Below, piece after piece: positions 35,499 through 44,040 of a stretch of 64,000 bases of DNA. The number at the start of each line of letters is the position of its first letter. Within the stretch, counting starts at the first letter, position 1. Made by a program: the position numbers and the translations under genes. Origin of the DNA: JAOAPY01 sp038237475 (GTDB taxonomy: Bacteria > Acidobacteriota > Blastocatellia > Pyrinomonadales > Pyrinomonadaceae). The notes beneath the pieces were generated by a model, which made no database searches, was not told the DNA's origin, and was given only the letters and a program-made list of their open reading frames with translations. The stretch is from positions 248,001-312,000 of the forward strand of contig JBBRYS010000003.1 in assembly GCA_038237475.1 (NCBI GenBank). The letters are read 5' to 3'.

Positions 35499-36080
35499 CT
35501 ACTGCCACTTTCTCAGTTCACGCAAAAGTAGATCGGCATAATGGCGGGGATTGTCGATGTTTCGGAAAACAGTGGTACCGCCAATCTCGCTGGCATTGTC
35601 GATGATGATGTCGCCAAATCCCAACATTCGTTGCGAAATGCTGGCGGAAACAGTCACATCCTGAATCTTGCTCAAAGGAATGTTGCGGGTGTTGCGGGCA
35701 ATTAATCCAGTGTCAATCTCCATTTTGGCGTCGGTAACCGTATACCGGACCATGTTCCTTTTGAGGTGATAGTAAGCGGGTAGCAGTAGTAAAGATAACG
35801 CCAGGGGGATGGATAAGTAGGCTGGGGCGCCGAAGGATGCGAGCAACACGATCAAGAGGATCGCCCCGATCACGGCAGCGGCATAGCCAATCTTGATAAA
35901 CAGCAACGTGGGGCGGACCGTGAAAACAGTCTCCTCAAGGTCGTAACTATCCGGACCAGTCATCATTCCCGATTGCACGCGCGCCATGCGCGTTGCTTCG
36001 GGATCGACAGCGGGCGCTCCGCAATTTGAGCAAAAGCGGGCGCCCGGTGCGACATATGCTCCACAGTTCGAACAACGCAT
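35499..36080 (-). CDS. Zinc-ribbon plus bacterial PH-domain membrane protein
   Basis: 193 aa from the ATG at 36080 (MRCSNCGAYVAPGARFCSNC). An in-frame start at 36152 would add non-conserved sequence before the zinc ribbon. Two CxxC pairs form the ribbon. Two membrane helices follow (TLLFIKIGYAAAVIGAILLI, then YLSIPLALSLLLLPAYYHLK). The C-terminus is a YdbS-like bPH2 domain (RYTVTDAKMEIDTGLIARNT and IPLSKIQDVTV, then FGDIIIDNAS). Its function is unknown. It is 88 bp upstream of the exported-protein gene on the same strand. Confidence 0.82.
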   Translation of the reverse strand: MRCSNCGAYVAPGARFCSNCGAPAVDPEATRMARVQSGMMTGPDSYDLEETVFTVRPTLLFIKIGYAAAVIGAILLIVLLASFGAPAYLSIPLALSLLLLPAYYHLKRNMVRYTVTDAKMEIDTGLIARNTRNIPLSKIQDVTVSASISQRMLGFGDIIIDNASEIGGTTVFRNIDNPRHYADLLLRELRKWQ

Positions 36081-36236
36081 TGGATTGGGTCTCAAAATAG
36101 ATAATCCGCGACTCTGGAATTCTGAGTGCTTAAGCTGACTCGGTCGGCCCACATCATACCGAAAATACGCTCACATTACATCAGGGGGTACCTTGCCGGG
36201 CTTTGGCAAAACTGCGAACGCTTTTAAAATGAAAAA

Positions 36237-36263
36237 GACAGACCTTCGAATCGAAGGTCTGTC
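36237..36263 (-). terminator. Rho-independent terminator of the lytic transglycosylase gene
   Basis: On the minus strand GACAGACCTTCG and CGAAGGTCTGTC form a perfect 12-pair stem with a three-base loop. TTTTTCATTTT follows. It lies about 30 nt after the stop codon at 36292. Confidence 0.92.
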
Positions 36264-36291
36264 CCAGGAACCGAGGCGAAACGTGAAACGA

Positions 36292-37092
36292 CTACTGACT
36301 CATTAATTGAAGCCGCCCATCCGGTAAGCGCACAGCATAAACGTGTGGCTCGTAGAGCGAGAGCGGAGTCGCTTCCTTTGTCCTCACGGCTGCAACCTGT
36401 TCGCGGCTCATGCTGTTGGCATTGAGAGCGGTTAACGGATCACGCATAAGCGAGTAGCGATAGCTGATTCGTCGGACGTATTCCTGAGTTTCGCTATAGG
36501 GGGGAATGCGATAACCGTATTTCATCACGGCGCCTTCGCCCGCATTGTAGCCGGCTAGCGCCAGCCTGACATCGCCATTAAACAGTTCGAGCAGAAACTT
36601 CATATAGCGCGCGCCACCTTCGATGTTCTGTCGCGGATCGAAAATATTGCTGACACCATAGCGCGCCGCCGTACCCGGCATTAATTGCATCAGTCCACGT
36701 GCGCCCTTGGGGGACACTGCTTTGGACTTAAAGGTCGATTCCTGATGCATGATGGCGTAAAGCAAGACCGGGTCGACTCCCTGCCGGGACCCCGATTCAA
36801 CAATGTACTTGTCTACTTCGCTATTCCCCGTGGTAAAGCCATCAAGCGAGCGTTCCACTGACATACTTGTCATCGCCGTTAATCGATTTGAGGAATCAAA
36901 GGCGGCGGCCTCGGCTGACAATTTTCGCATTGCTTTGGGCCGGATCGATTTTGTCAGTTCCGTCTGGGCTGGTGGCTGGATCCGCACTCCATTAGCAATA
37001 TCGAAATTGTCGAACTGGTACAAGCTCCCCTGAGCCATGGCAGACCCGGATGAAGCAAGCAGCAAAGTGAGAAGAATAAAGGTAGTTTTCAT
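36292..37092 (-). CDS. Soluble lytic murein transglycosylase-like protein (SLT domain)
   Basis: 266 aa from the ATG at 37092 (MKTTFILLTLLLASSGSAMA, a signal peptide). A frame extension to 37191 lacks a start context. The SLT domain spans about 110-230: LLYAIMHQESTFKSKAVSPK with the catalytic Glu, GLMQLMPGTAARYGV, NIEGGARYMKFLLELF and LALAGYNAGEGAV. It cleaves peptidoglycan glycan strands in the periplasm. A short C-terminal segment (YAVRLPDGRLQLMSQ) follows. It is divergent from the peptidoglycan-binding gene at 37326 and has its own strong terminator. Confidence 0.92.
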   Translation of the reverse strand: MKTTFILLTLLLASSGSAMAQGSLYQFDNFDIANGVRIQPPAQTELTKSIRPKAMRKLSAEAAAFDSSNRLTAMTSMSVERSLDGFTTGNSEVDKYIVESGSRQGVDPVLLYAIMHQESTFKSKAVSPKGARGLMQLMPGTAARYGVSNIFDPRQNIEGGARYMKFLLELFNGDVRLALAGYNAGEGAVMKYGYRIPPYSETQEYVRRISYRYSLMRDPLTALNANSMSREQVAAVRTKEATPLSLYEPHVYAVRLPDGRLQLMSQ

Positions 37093-37325
37093 CGATTTCA
37101 GGACTGTTTGCAGCCAGATGAAGAAATTTCCGAACCAGGGCAGGACAGGGACAGGGCCTAACGATCCCCACAAACAGAAGCATACTAACACGGACTAACA
37201 TTATTGAACAACCTCTTTCCTCGGGATCAAGGTGTATTGACAGGAGTAGTATGATACCAGCGCTCTCAGGCCACCCGGAATTTCTCAGGGCCAACCGGCC
37301 CGCTTATCAAAAAAGGACGCAAACT

Positions 37326-37661
37326 ATGAAAAAGATTTGCACGATACTGCTGTCCCTTCTTTTTGCCTGCACGGTGGCTGTCGCGACCCAGAACCCCGGA
37401 TCCACGACGAGCACCTCCGATGTAGCCAAGTCCAGAAAAACAATATTTCGCGCGAATAAGGATCAAATCAAGCAGGCTCAGGGTATCCTTAAGCAGCGCG
37501 GATTTTACGTGGGGGAACAGACCGGCAAGCTGGATCCTGAAACTCGTACCGGCTTGAAGAAATTCCAGGCGGCCGAATCGTTGAAAGCTACCGGATCATT
37601 GAATAGAGTGACGCTTGAAAAAATGGGCGTCGCGTTGACGGACAGGCAAAAGACTATGTAA
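37326..37661 (+). CDS. Secreted peptidoglycan-binding-domain protein
   Basis: 111 aa from the ATG at 37326, with AAAAGGAC about 8 nt upstream. A signal peptide (MKKICTILLSLLFACTVAVA) and a short Ser/Thr linker precede one PG_binding_1 domain at about 47-105 (IKQAQGILKQRGFYVGEQTG, then LDPETRTGLKKFQAAESLKA). It has no catalytic domain, so it probably binds cell wall or acts with another enzyme. It is divergent from the SLT gene, and the two may share a regulatory region. A hairpin terminator lies at 37711-37753. Confidence 0.85.
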   Translation: MKKICTILLSLLFACTVAVATQNPGSTTSTSDVAKSRKTIFRANKDQIKQAQGILKQRGFYVGEQTGKLDPETRTGLKKFQAAESLKATGSLNRVTLEKMGVALTDRQKTM

Positions 37662-37710
37662 GTCAGCTGCCGCTTGAGCCCGGGGTTTACTAAGATCCCG
37701 AGCGCATTAA

Positions 37711-37753
37711 AAGGTCCGAGATCTCACTCGAGGTATCGGACCTTAAATGTTTT
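37711..37753 (+). terminator. Hairpin terminator after the peptidoglycan-binding gene
   Basis: AAGGTCCGA (37711-37719) pairs perfectly with TCGGACCTT (37736-37744), with inner pairing GAT/ATC. AAATGTTTT follows. The preceding AAAA means it could also work in the reverse direction. Confidence 0.75.
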
Positions 37754-37810
37754 ATCCAGACGATCTGGTTCGAGAACCTGGTGCTTGGCATTACGCGCAT
37801 CCGCATTCTT

Positions 37811-39178
37811 ATGACTCCCAACCCTAATCAAAATGGTCAGACGGCGCTTCAACGTTGTATCAAACCTGGCTGTCGCGAGACATATACTCTCAATGAAAAT
37901 CTATATGTTTGCCGGCTCTGCGGCGGCCTGCTGGATATTGAAATGTCGTTTGGGGAGTTGGGTAGCTCCAGCGCCTTGCGAGCTTTGTGGCAAGCGCGCC
38001 TGGCGTCTTACGACAGCAGGGATCGAAGCGGTGTCTGGCGCTATCGCGAGCTTCTTCCTTTTGCCGACAATGCTCCCATCGTCTCACTGAACGAGGGGAA
38101 TACACCTCTCTACGACGCGCCTCGGTCGGCTGATTACTGCAATCTCTCTGCGCTCAAACTCAAACACCAGGGCATGAATCCCACGGGTTCTTTTAAGGAC
38201 ACCGGCATGACCACGGCCGTAACTCAGGCCCTCGTCCTTGGTGCCAGCACAGTCGTTTGTGCTAGCACCGGCAATACCTCGGCAAGTCTGGCTGCGTATG
38301 CTGCTCGAGCAAATCTCGCCTGCGCTATCATCGTGCCGCAGGGCCAGGTGAGTTCCGCTAAGTTGGCTCAGAGTCTCGAATATGGCGCGCGCGTAATGGA
38401 GATCGAAGGCAACTTTGACGCGGCTATGCGGGTTGTACGCGAGCTAAGTGATGACAATTCCATCTATCTCGTCAATTCCATTAACCCATTCCGGATTGAG
38501 GGACAAAAAACTGTCGCCGCAGAGCTGCTGCAGCAGCTGGATTGGCAAGTGCCCGATCATCTGATCGTGCCGGGCGGCAACCTCGGTAACAGCTCGGCGT
38601 TTGGAAAAGGTTTCTGGGAGTTGCGCGAATTGGATTTGATCGATCGACTGCCGCAGATTTCAGTAGTTCAGGCAGAGGGTGCAGCGCCTTTCGCTGAACT
38701 TTTCGCACGTCATGGGCACGCCACTTCAGAGGAAGAGGTTGTTTCTGACTTCAAACCTGCGTCTCACCCATCGACGCTCGCTACTGCCATCAAGATCGGT
38801 GATCCTGTTTCCTGGGAAAAAGCCTGGCGCGCTGTCCGTTGGACCAACGGCCGCGTGCTGAGCGTGAGCGAACAGGAGATCGCCGACGCCAAAGCGATCA
38901 TCGGCCGTGATGGTGTCGGATGTGAACCAGCGTCGGCGACAACTGTAGCCGGGCTCAAACGGCTGGTGGACTCCGGCAGCATTACTGCTTCTCAATCAGT
39001 CGTAGCCGTGCTCACCGGACACATTTTGAAGGATCCTGATTACGTAAATAACTATCATCGCGGCACGCTCGAATTCGAAGACGGTGCAGGAGAGCGACGT
39101 CACATCAGGGGCCAGTTTGCGAATGAACCGGTGCGAGTCAAAGCCGACCGCGACGCGCTCTTGAAGGCAATGGCATAA
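37811..39178 (+). CDS. thrC: Threonine synthase
   Basis: 455 aa from the ATG at 37811. An in-frame start at 37781 adds ten residues of non-conserved sequence. A short zinc-ribbon-like N-terminus (CIKPGCRETY, VCRLCGGLL) precedes the PLP fold. The cofactor Lys is in MNPTGSFKDTGMTTAV. CASTGNTSASLAAYAARA and LIVPGGNLGNSSAFGKG follow, typical of long threonine synthases. It converts O-phosphohomoserine to threonine. thrB follows 16 bp downstream, a thrC-thrB operon. Confidence 0.94.
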   Translation: MTPNPNQNGQTALQRCIKPGCRETYTLNENLYVCRLCGGLLDIEMSFGELGSSSALRALWQARLASYDSRDRSGVWRYRELLPFADNAPIVSLNEGNTPLYDAPRSADYCNLSALKLKHQGMNPTGSFKDTGMTTAVTQALVLGASTVVCASTGNTSASLAAYAARANLACAIIVPQGQVSSAKLAQSLEYGARVMEIEGNFDAAMRVVRELSDDNSIYLVNSINPFRIEGQKTVAAELLQQLDWQVPDHLIVPGGNLGNSSAFGKGFWELRELDLIDRLPQISVVQAEGAAPFAELFARHGHATSEEEVVSDFKPASHPSTLATAIKIGDPVSWEKAWRAVRWTNGRVLSVSEQEIADAKAIIGRDGVGCEPASATTVAGLKRLVDSGSITASQSVVAVLTGHILKDPDYVNNYHRGTLEFEDGAGERRHIRGQFANEPVRVKADRDALLKAMA

Positions 39179-39194
39179 GACCGGACAAAATCCG

Positions 39195-40130
39195 ATGAGT
39201 CCTGACTACTCCGAGTCCAGAGTGCGCGTCCCGGCTTCAACTTCAAATCTTGGAGCCGGCTTTGATTGCTTTGGTCTTGCGCTCCAGCTCTATCTCTCCG
39301 TCAAGGCGACGATTGATCGGCAGTCCACAGTTGACTGCACCGTGAGCCCTGTTAGTGGCCGGGAAAATAATGGGATCTCGCTGACCTCGGATAATTTGAT
39401 TTACCAGGCGATGAAGTATGCCTCGGTCCAGGAAAAGCTCGACCTGCCTTCCGTTCGTTTAGAGATCACAAATGATATTCCGGTGAGCCGTGGGCTGGGC
39501 GGAAGCGCAGCCGCGATCATTGCCGGCATCAAGTTATTCTCATTACTCTGCAATCATTCATTGTCTGATGAAAAGATTCTGCAGTATACAACCGAACTTG
39601 AGGGCCACGCCGATAACGCCGCACCCTCCCTTCTTGGAGGCTTTGTTGTCAATTGCATCACCGAGCAGAACAGCGTGATTTCCCTGCGGCAATCGTGGCC
39701 GGACGAAATAAAGATTTTGGTGATCGTGCCGGAATTGCACCTTGACACCAAGCGTGCTCGCGCTGCTCTGGCTGACCAGGTTAGTCACCGTGACGCCGTC
39801 TTTAACCTGCAGCGAAGCGCGCTTTTTGCTGCAGCAATTGCCGGGCGCAGGCCCGATCTTTTATGGGAAGCCATGCAGGACCGGCTGCATCAGTCATCAC
39901 GCGCCGGGCTGGTTCCCGGACTCGCTGAGGCCTTAGCTACGGAACGCCAACCCGGTCTGCTTGGTATCGCGTTAAGCGGCGCCGGTCCGAGCGTAGTCGC
40001 CCTCGCCAATAATCGCTTCCAGGAGATTGGCCAAACAATTAGCCAAAGCTTTCAAAAGCAGGGCGTGAATACTCAAGTACTTCAACTCGGAATCGATATA
40101 GAGGGTTGTGAAGTCTTGCCTGCGAGTTAG
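39195..40130 (+). CDS. thrB: Homoserine kinase
   Basis: 311 aa GHMP kinase. Motifs: RVPASTSNLGAGFDCFGLAL at the N-terminus, the phosphate loop PVSRGLGGSAAAI near residue 96, and GIALSGAGPSVVALA near 257. It phosphorylates homoserine to supply thrC. It is 16 bp after thrC on the same strand and converges on the permease gene at 40138, leaving only 7 bp between stops. Confidence 0.94.
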   Translation: MSPDYSESRVRVPASTSNLGAGFDCFGLALQLYLSVKATIDRQSTVDCTVSPVSGRENNGISLTSDNLIYQAMKYASVQEKLDLPSVRLEITNDIPVSRGLGGSAAAIIAGIKLFSLLCNHSLSDEKILQYTTELEGHADNAAPSLLGGFVVNCITEQNSVISLRQSWPDEIKILVIVPELHLDTKRARAALADQVSHRDAVFNLQRSALFAAAIAGRRPDLLWEAMQDRLHQSSRAGLVPGLAEALATERQPGLLGIALSGAGPSVVALANNRFQEIGQTISQSFQKQGVNTQVLQLGIDIEGCEVLPAS

Positions 40131-40137
40131 CGTAAAT

Positions 40138-41508
40138 TCAGACAGAGGCCCGCGCGGAAATGAATTTGATTGCGCGAAAGACAGGATAACTGGCCGCCAA
40201 CCCCAGCAAAGCATAGATACTATCTCTGGAGCCGCTGCCGAGATCGCTTCCTACCGCACCCAGCAGAAAAGCGATCGAACCAAGCAAAGCGAGCGAGGTG
40301 GTCCAGGGATATCCCCAAGCCCGATATGGCCTTTCCTTTTCAGGCTCACGGCGTCGCAACACAAACACAGAAAGGAATGAAAGGGCATAGCTTGCCACAA
40401 AAAAGAAAGCCAGAACCGTAATCACTTTTTCAAAAGTCTTTGCGTAAACGATAAACAAGACTGCAACTGTCGCACTCACAAACAACGCGACGCTGGGTGT
40501 GCCGCCTTTATTCACCTGGGCCGCACTTTTCAGAAATAGTCCGTCGCGACTCATCGCAAATAGCACTCGAGTCGCCATCAAGTGATAGGCATTGATGCCG
40601 CTCAACATCGAAACAATGGTCAAGGTAATTAGAACAGTCTGCCCCGTCTCTCCAAATATTGCCCGAGCCGCTACCCCCGCAGCAAACTCCTGTCCCGCCA
40701 AGCCGGACAGAGGCACTACATAAATTAAGGCGAGGTTGACCAGCAGGTAGATGCCGATAATCAGCAGTACCCCTCCAAAGAGTGATCGCGGGATGTCACG
40801 GCTCGGGTCTTTGACCTCCTCAGAGAAATAAATCACACCAGCCCAACCGTCGTAGGTATAGATCACCGATTGCAGTGAGACCATTAGGGCTACAAGCAGA
40901 AGAACGGGCGTAGCTGTCAGCGGAGCACTTGCCGTTGCATTGACTCGATGACCGCCACCGAGAATGAAAGCGGCAACAATCAGGGCGATGAAAGCTGCTG
41001 CTTTGAGGAGGCTGGTAAAGGCTTGCACCCGGCTTCCCAGTACAATGCCGCGCCACTGCAGCACTGCAAAAACAATCGCCACCGACGCTGCAATCACTAC
41101 CGACCTACTGCCCAAAGACGGAAAGAGAGCAACTGTAAAATCGCCGATGACGATTGAGACTGCAGCCGTACTGCCGCAGGTTGAAATCCAATCACTCCAG
41201 CCCACGATAAAACCTGCATACTCACCGAGTGCATAGCGAGCGAAAGCATATTGTCCGCCGGAACGGGGGATCATAGTGCCCAATTCAGCCAGTGCAGTTG
41301 CCCCGAGCAGGGCGTACAGACCACCGGCTATCCAGACACCCATGAATAACCATGCATTGGGTACGTGCTGCGCAATGGTACCGGGAGCACGGAAGATTCC
41401 AGCGCCAATGGTGTTCCCAATAATTACTGCGAGCCCAAAGCCAACGCCAAGCACGCGCAATAAGTGCCTGCGCTTTTCCAACGGCAGTTGAGTGGCGTTT
41501 GTTATCAA
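40138..41508 (-). CDS. APC-family amino acid permease
   Basis: 456 aa with about 12 membrane helices. The first helix carries the family motif GFGLAVIIGNTIGAGIFRAP. Others include GGLYALLGATALAELGTMIP and VIYTYDGWAGVIYFSEEVKD, the latter a conserved loop of LAT/CAT-like carriers. It should import an amino acid or amine with protons. It is 40 bp downstream of a Rieske oxygenase gene and 7 bp from the convergent thrB. Its place in the minus-strand run suggests it supplies substrate to the Rieske/GcvT pathway. The specificity is not readable. Confidence 0.88.
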   Translation of the reverse strand: MITNATQLPLEKRRHLLRVLGVGFGLAVIIGNTIGAGIFRAPGTIAQHVPNAWLFMGVWIAGGLYALLGATALAELGTMIPRSGGQYAFARYALGEYAGFIVGWSDWISTCGSTAAVSIVIGDFTVALFPSLGSRSVVIAASVAIVFAVLQWRGIVLGSRVQAFTSLLKAAAFIALIVAAFILGGGHRVNATASAPLTATPVLLLVALMVSLQSVIYTYDGWAGVIYFSEEVKDPSRDIPRSLFGGVLLIIGIYLLVNLALIYVVPLSGLAGQEFAAGVAARAIFGETGQTVLITLTIVSMLSGINAYHLMATRVLFAMSRDGLFLKSAAQVNKGGTPSVALFVSATVAVLFIVYAKTFEKVITVLAFFFVASYALSFLSVFVLRRREPEKERPYRAWGYPWTTSLALLGSIAFLLGAVGSDLGSGSRDSIYALLGLAASYPVFRAIKFISARASV

Positions 41509-41547
41509 GGTAAGGAATCTGGCTGACTGCTGAAGAGTCTGACGGGA

Positions 41548-42672
41548 CTAGCGCTCCAGACCTGCCGTTAGATCAGCGTGCAGGAGCCGGTGGAAAAGAT
41601 GTTCGCCGGCTTCACGGCGCACTGACAAGCGCCCAGCCTTGTAAGACCTCGAATTCAGCCCCCGCTGCACTGACTTGCAGATGTCCACATCTTCGTCCTG
41701 AATGCGCTGGCCCACCTCAATACTGGCCCGGTTGCGCGTCCTCTCGGCGGCGTCAGTCACATTCGGAAAATAGAAATCAAAAATGACTTCCGTTTTAGCG
41801 ACCCCGCGAGGGATTACGAGATTAGTGTCCATCAGACCGTCGTAGTAGTTGATCATGAAGTTCGGATAGATCCAGTAATAAAGCGCCCGTTCGCCTTTCC
41901 GCACGGCGCCGGTTTCGGCTTCGGCTCCAGCGCTGACCAGGGGACTCCATTGCAGGCAAAAGCGCTCGCCGGCTTCGATCATATAGCGGCTGTAATCGAG
42001 CACGCTGTCGAGTCCTTTGTGCAGATAAGGCACGTGATAACCACCGTCAAGATAGTTGTCTACAAAGACTTTCCAATTGCAGTCAAAGGTGTAATGCCGC
42101 CGTTCCATCCAGTGAAGCTCACCAAGGTGCAGCGACTTGATTTGCTCGATCAGGGTTGAGCCGAGAAAGTCCGGCAGGCTGCTGTGAGTTTCTGATCCCG
42201 GTTCTATTTTGGCGAAGACCCACTTTTCCCAGCTAGCTGTTTCGACCGGCACGAGGCCGTTTTCCTCTCGTTCAAAGTTGCACACCCCGGCAAAGTCTGG
42301 TGTGCCTTTAAGCTTGCCTTCAAGCGAGTAGGTCCAGCCGTGATAGGGACAGCGCAGTTGATGGGCGTGACCTTCGGGTTCAGTCATCACTGTAGCTGCG
42401 TGGTGGCGGCAGACATTAAAAAATCCGCGCAGAAGTTTGTCGTTGCCGCGCACAACGACCAGGGGCTCGCCGGCAATTTCAGTGCTTACATAACGGCCGG
42501 TCTGATCCAGTTGGGCTGTGCGAGCAGCGCACTGCCAGGAACGAGCAAATGCCGTTGTCAATTCGAGATCATACACTTCCTTGTTGGTGTACCACGGCGC
42601 GGGAATGGTCAACGCCTCTGCCAGCGAAGCGCCTGGATCGTAGCTTTCGATAATAGTGTGAAGGGAGTCCAC
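41548..42672 (-). CDS. Rieske non-haem iron oxygenase alpha subunit (choline/betaine monooxygenase-like)
   Basis: 374 aa. The Rieske cluster ligands are CRHH and CPYH, 16 residues apart (FFNVCRHHAATVM, LRCPYHGWTYSLEG). The mononuclear iron site is VDNYLDGGYHVPYLHKGLD, with His-x4-His. A homotrimer-type Rieske oxygenase of this length resembles choline monooxygenase, glycine-betaine demethylase GbcA and stachydrine demethylase, which oxidise N-methyl groups of quaternary amines. No reductase gene is adjacent. The GcvT-like gene upstream on the same strand fits handling of released one-carbon units. Substrate inferred, not proven. Confidence 0.88.
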   Translation of the reverse strand: MDSLHTIIESYDPGASLAEALTIPAPWYTNKEVYDLELTTAFARSWQCAARTAQLDQTGRYVSTEIAGEPLVVVRGNDKLLRGFFNVCRHHAATVMTEPEGHAHQLRCPYHGWTYSLEGKLKGTPDFAGVCNFEREENGLVPVETASWEKWVFAKIEPGSETHSSLPDFLGSTLIEQIKSLHLGELHWMERRHYTFDCNWKVFVDNYLDGGYHVPYLHKGLDSVLDYSRYMIEAGERFCLQWSPLVSAGAEAETGAVRKGERALYYWIYPNFMINYYDGLMDTNLVIPRGVAKTEVIFDFYFPNVTDAAERTRNRASIEVGQRIQDEDVDICKSVQRGLNSRSYKAGRLSVRREAGEHLFHRLLHADLTAGLER

Positions 42673-42742
42673 GATAGGGTCTCGATCAGATTCTAACCCT
42701 CGCTTTCCTTACGCATCGCAACCAGTGCTCCAGCGCGAGCAC

Positions 42743-43945
42743 TTAAATCGCGGGTGTGGCAGTTTTGCGCTTCGGGTTAAAGAACGGGAGTTTAACCACC
42801 CTGGCGGCGACCCGGTGGCGCACTGATTCAACAGTGATTTCAAACCGCAGGGGCGTGCCGATCTTTGTGTGTTCACGGTTGATGGTGGCCAGTGCGATCA
42901 TTTGTTTCAAAACAGGTGACCAGGTGCTGGAGGTCGCTTTACCGACCTGTGTCCCTTCTTTGCAGACCGGCACGGCAACTCTGGATGCGATGGCGGACAC
43001 AGCTGGCGGCAAACCAATATTTTCGTAGAGTTTTTCAACCTCGGTCCAATCGATCGCGAGTCCCACAATCTCTCGCTCGGGCCCGCGCTTGAGCTCTGCT
43101 TTCAACGCTTCCTGGCCTACAAAGCGTCCCTTGTCCAGATGGACCAGGCGGGACAATCCCATCTCAAACGGCGAGTATTGTTGTTCTGCGATTAGCGCCT
43201 TCTTGCTGCTGTTGAAATCAACCTCAATCAACAACAGACCGGCTTCGATGCGCGCTACATCGAGCGCCAGCATGCCTGCCGGGTGGATATCGAAAGCGCG
43301 GCCCTGGTCCATCAGCGCATCCCACACGATAAGGGCCTGCTCTGCCGGGAGCCAAATTTCATAGCCGAGATCTCCGGTGTATCCCGTGCGTGAAATTTCT
43401 ACCGGCACGCCGGCGATAGTCGCCTGCGTAACTCGAAAATATTTCAGCCCTGCGATGTCCGCATCACGCACCAGGTGCTGCAACAACCGCCCTGAGGAGG
43501 GACCCTGCAGCGCCAGCGCAGCGACCCTCTCGGAAATATCTTCAATCTGTACATCCATGCCAACGGCGTTTTGGGTGAACCAGCGCAGGCTCGGATCGGC
43601 GGCAGTCCAGCGATAAGTATTCTCGGCCAGGCGCGATACGGTACCATCGTCAATGACCTTGCCACTCTCGTCGCACCACGGTGTGTAGATCACCTGTCCG
43701 ACCTTAACCTTGCGCATGTCCCTGGTGATGATACGGTCCACCAGTCGCGTCGCATCGGGTCCGGTGATCCTGTACTTAAAGAGAGGCGAGATATCGATCA
43801 GCGCCGCGGCATTCCGAATCGCGTTGTATTCATGTTCGTGATGTGGTTCGTAGGCACTGACCGCGTAGTAACCGGACCACTCGCGATAGTTAAGACTCTC
43901 GCAAAGCGGAAAGGTACGTTCGTGAAATGCTGTTCCGACGGGCAT
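42743..43945 (-). CDS. GcvT-family folate-dependent aminomethyltransferase/demethylase
   Basis: 400 aa. It has the GcvT fold: YNAIRNAAALIDISPLFKYR, RDMRKVKVGQVIYTPWCDES, RVAALALQGPSS, RTGYTGDLGYEIWLPAEQAL and GMLALDVARIEAGLLL, then the C-terminal GCV_T_C barrel. It differs from a plain glycine-cleavage T protein in length and context: no gcvH or gcvP is nearby. DMSP demethylase DmdA and sarcosine/dimethylglycine enzymes share the fold. It likely transfers a methyl or methylene group from an N- or S-methyl substrate to tetrahydrofolate. It is 70 bp upstream of the Rieske gene and divergent from the FAD oxidoreductases. Confidence 0.87.
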   Translation of the reverse strand: MPVGTAFHERTFPLCESLNYREWSGYYAVSAYEPHHEHEYNAIRNAAALIDISPLFKYRITGPDATRLVDRIITRDMRKVKVGQVIYTPWCDESGKVIDDGTVSRLAENTYRWTAADPSLRWFTQNAVGMDVQIEDISERVAALALQGPSSGRLLQHLVRDADIAGLKYFRVTQATIAGVPVEISRTGYTGDLGYEIWLPAEQALIVWDALMDQGRAFDIHPAGMLALDVARIEAGLLLIEVDFNSSKKALIAEQQYSPFEMGLSRLVHLDKGRFVGQEALKAELKRGPEREIVGLAIDWTEVEKLYENIGLPPAVSAIASRVAVPVCKEGTQVGKATSSTWSPVLKQMIALATINREHTKIGTPLRFEITVESVRHRVAARVVKLPFFNPKRKTATPAI

Positions 43946-43977
43946 AAGGCTAAAAGGGAGCGTGGCGCTGCGTGCGT

Positions 43978-44006
43978 TTGTCAGGGCGAGTGATTATAAG
44001 TATCCT
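43978..44006 (+). promoter_or_regulatory. Candidate sigma-70 promoter of the FAD oxidoreductase operon
   Basis: TTGTCA (43978-43983) and TATCCT (44001-44006) are 17 nt apart on the + strand, 34 bp before the ATG at 44041. They lie in the 95-bp gap between the divergent GcvT-like and FAD oxidoreductase genes. No inverted repeat for a shared regulator was seen. Confidence 0.45.
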
Positions 44007-44040
44007 AACGAGTCTTCAGCAAGCTGCAGTTCCATAAAGC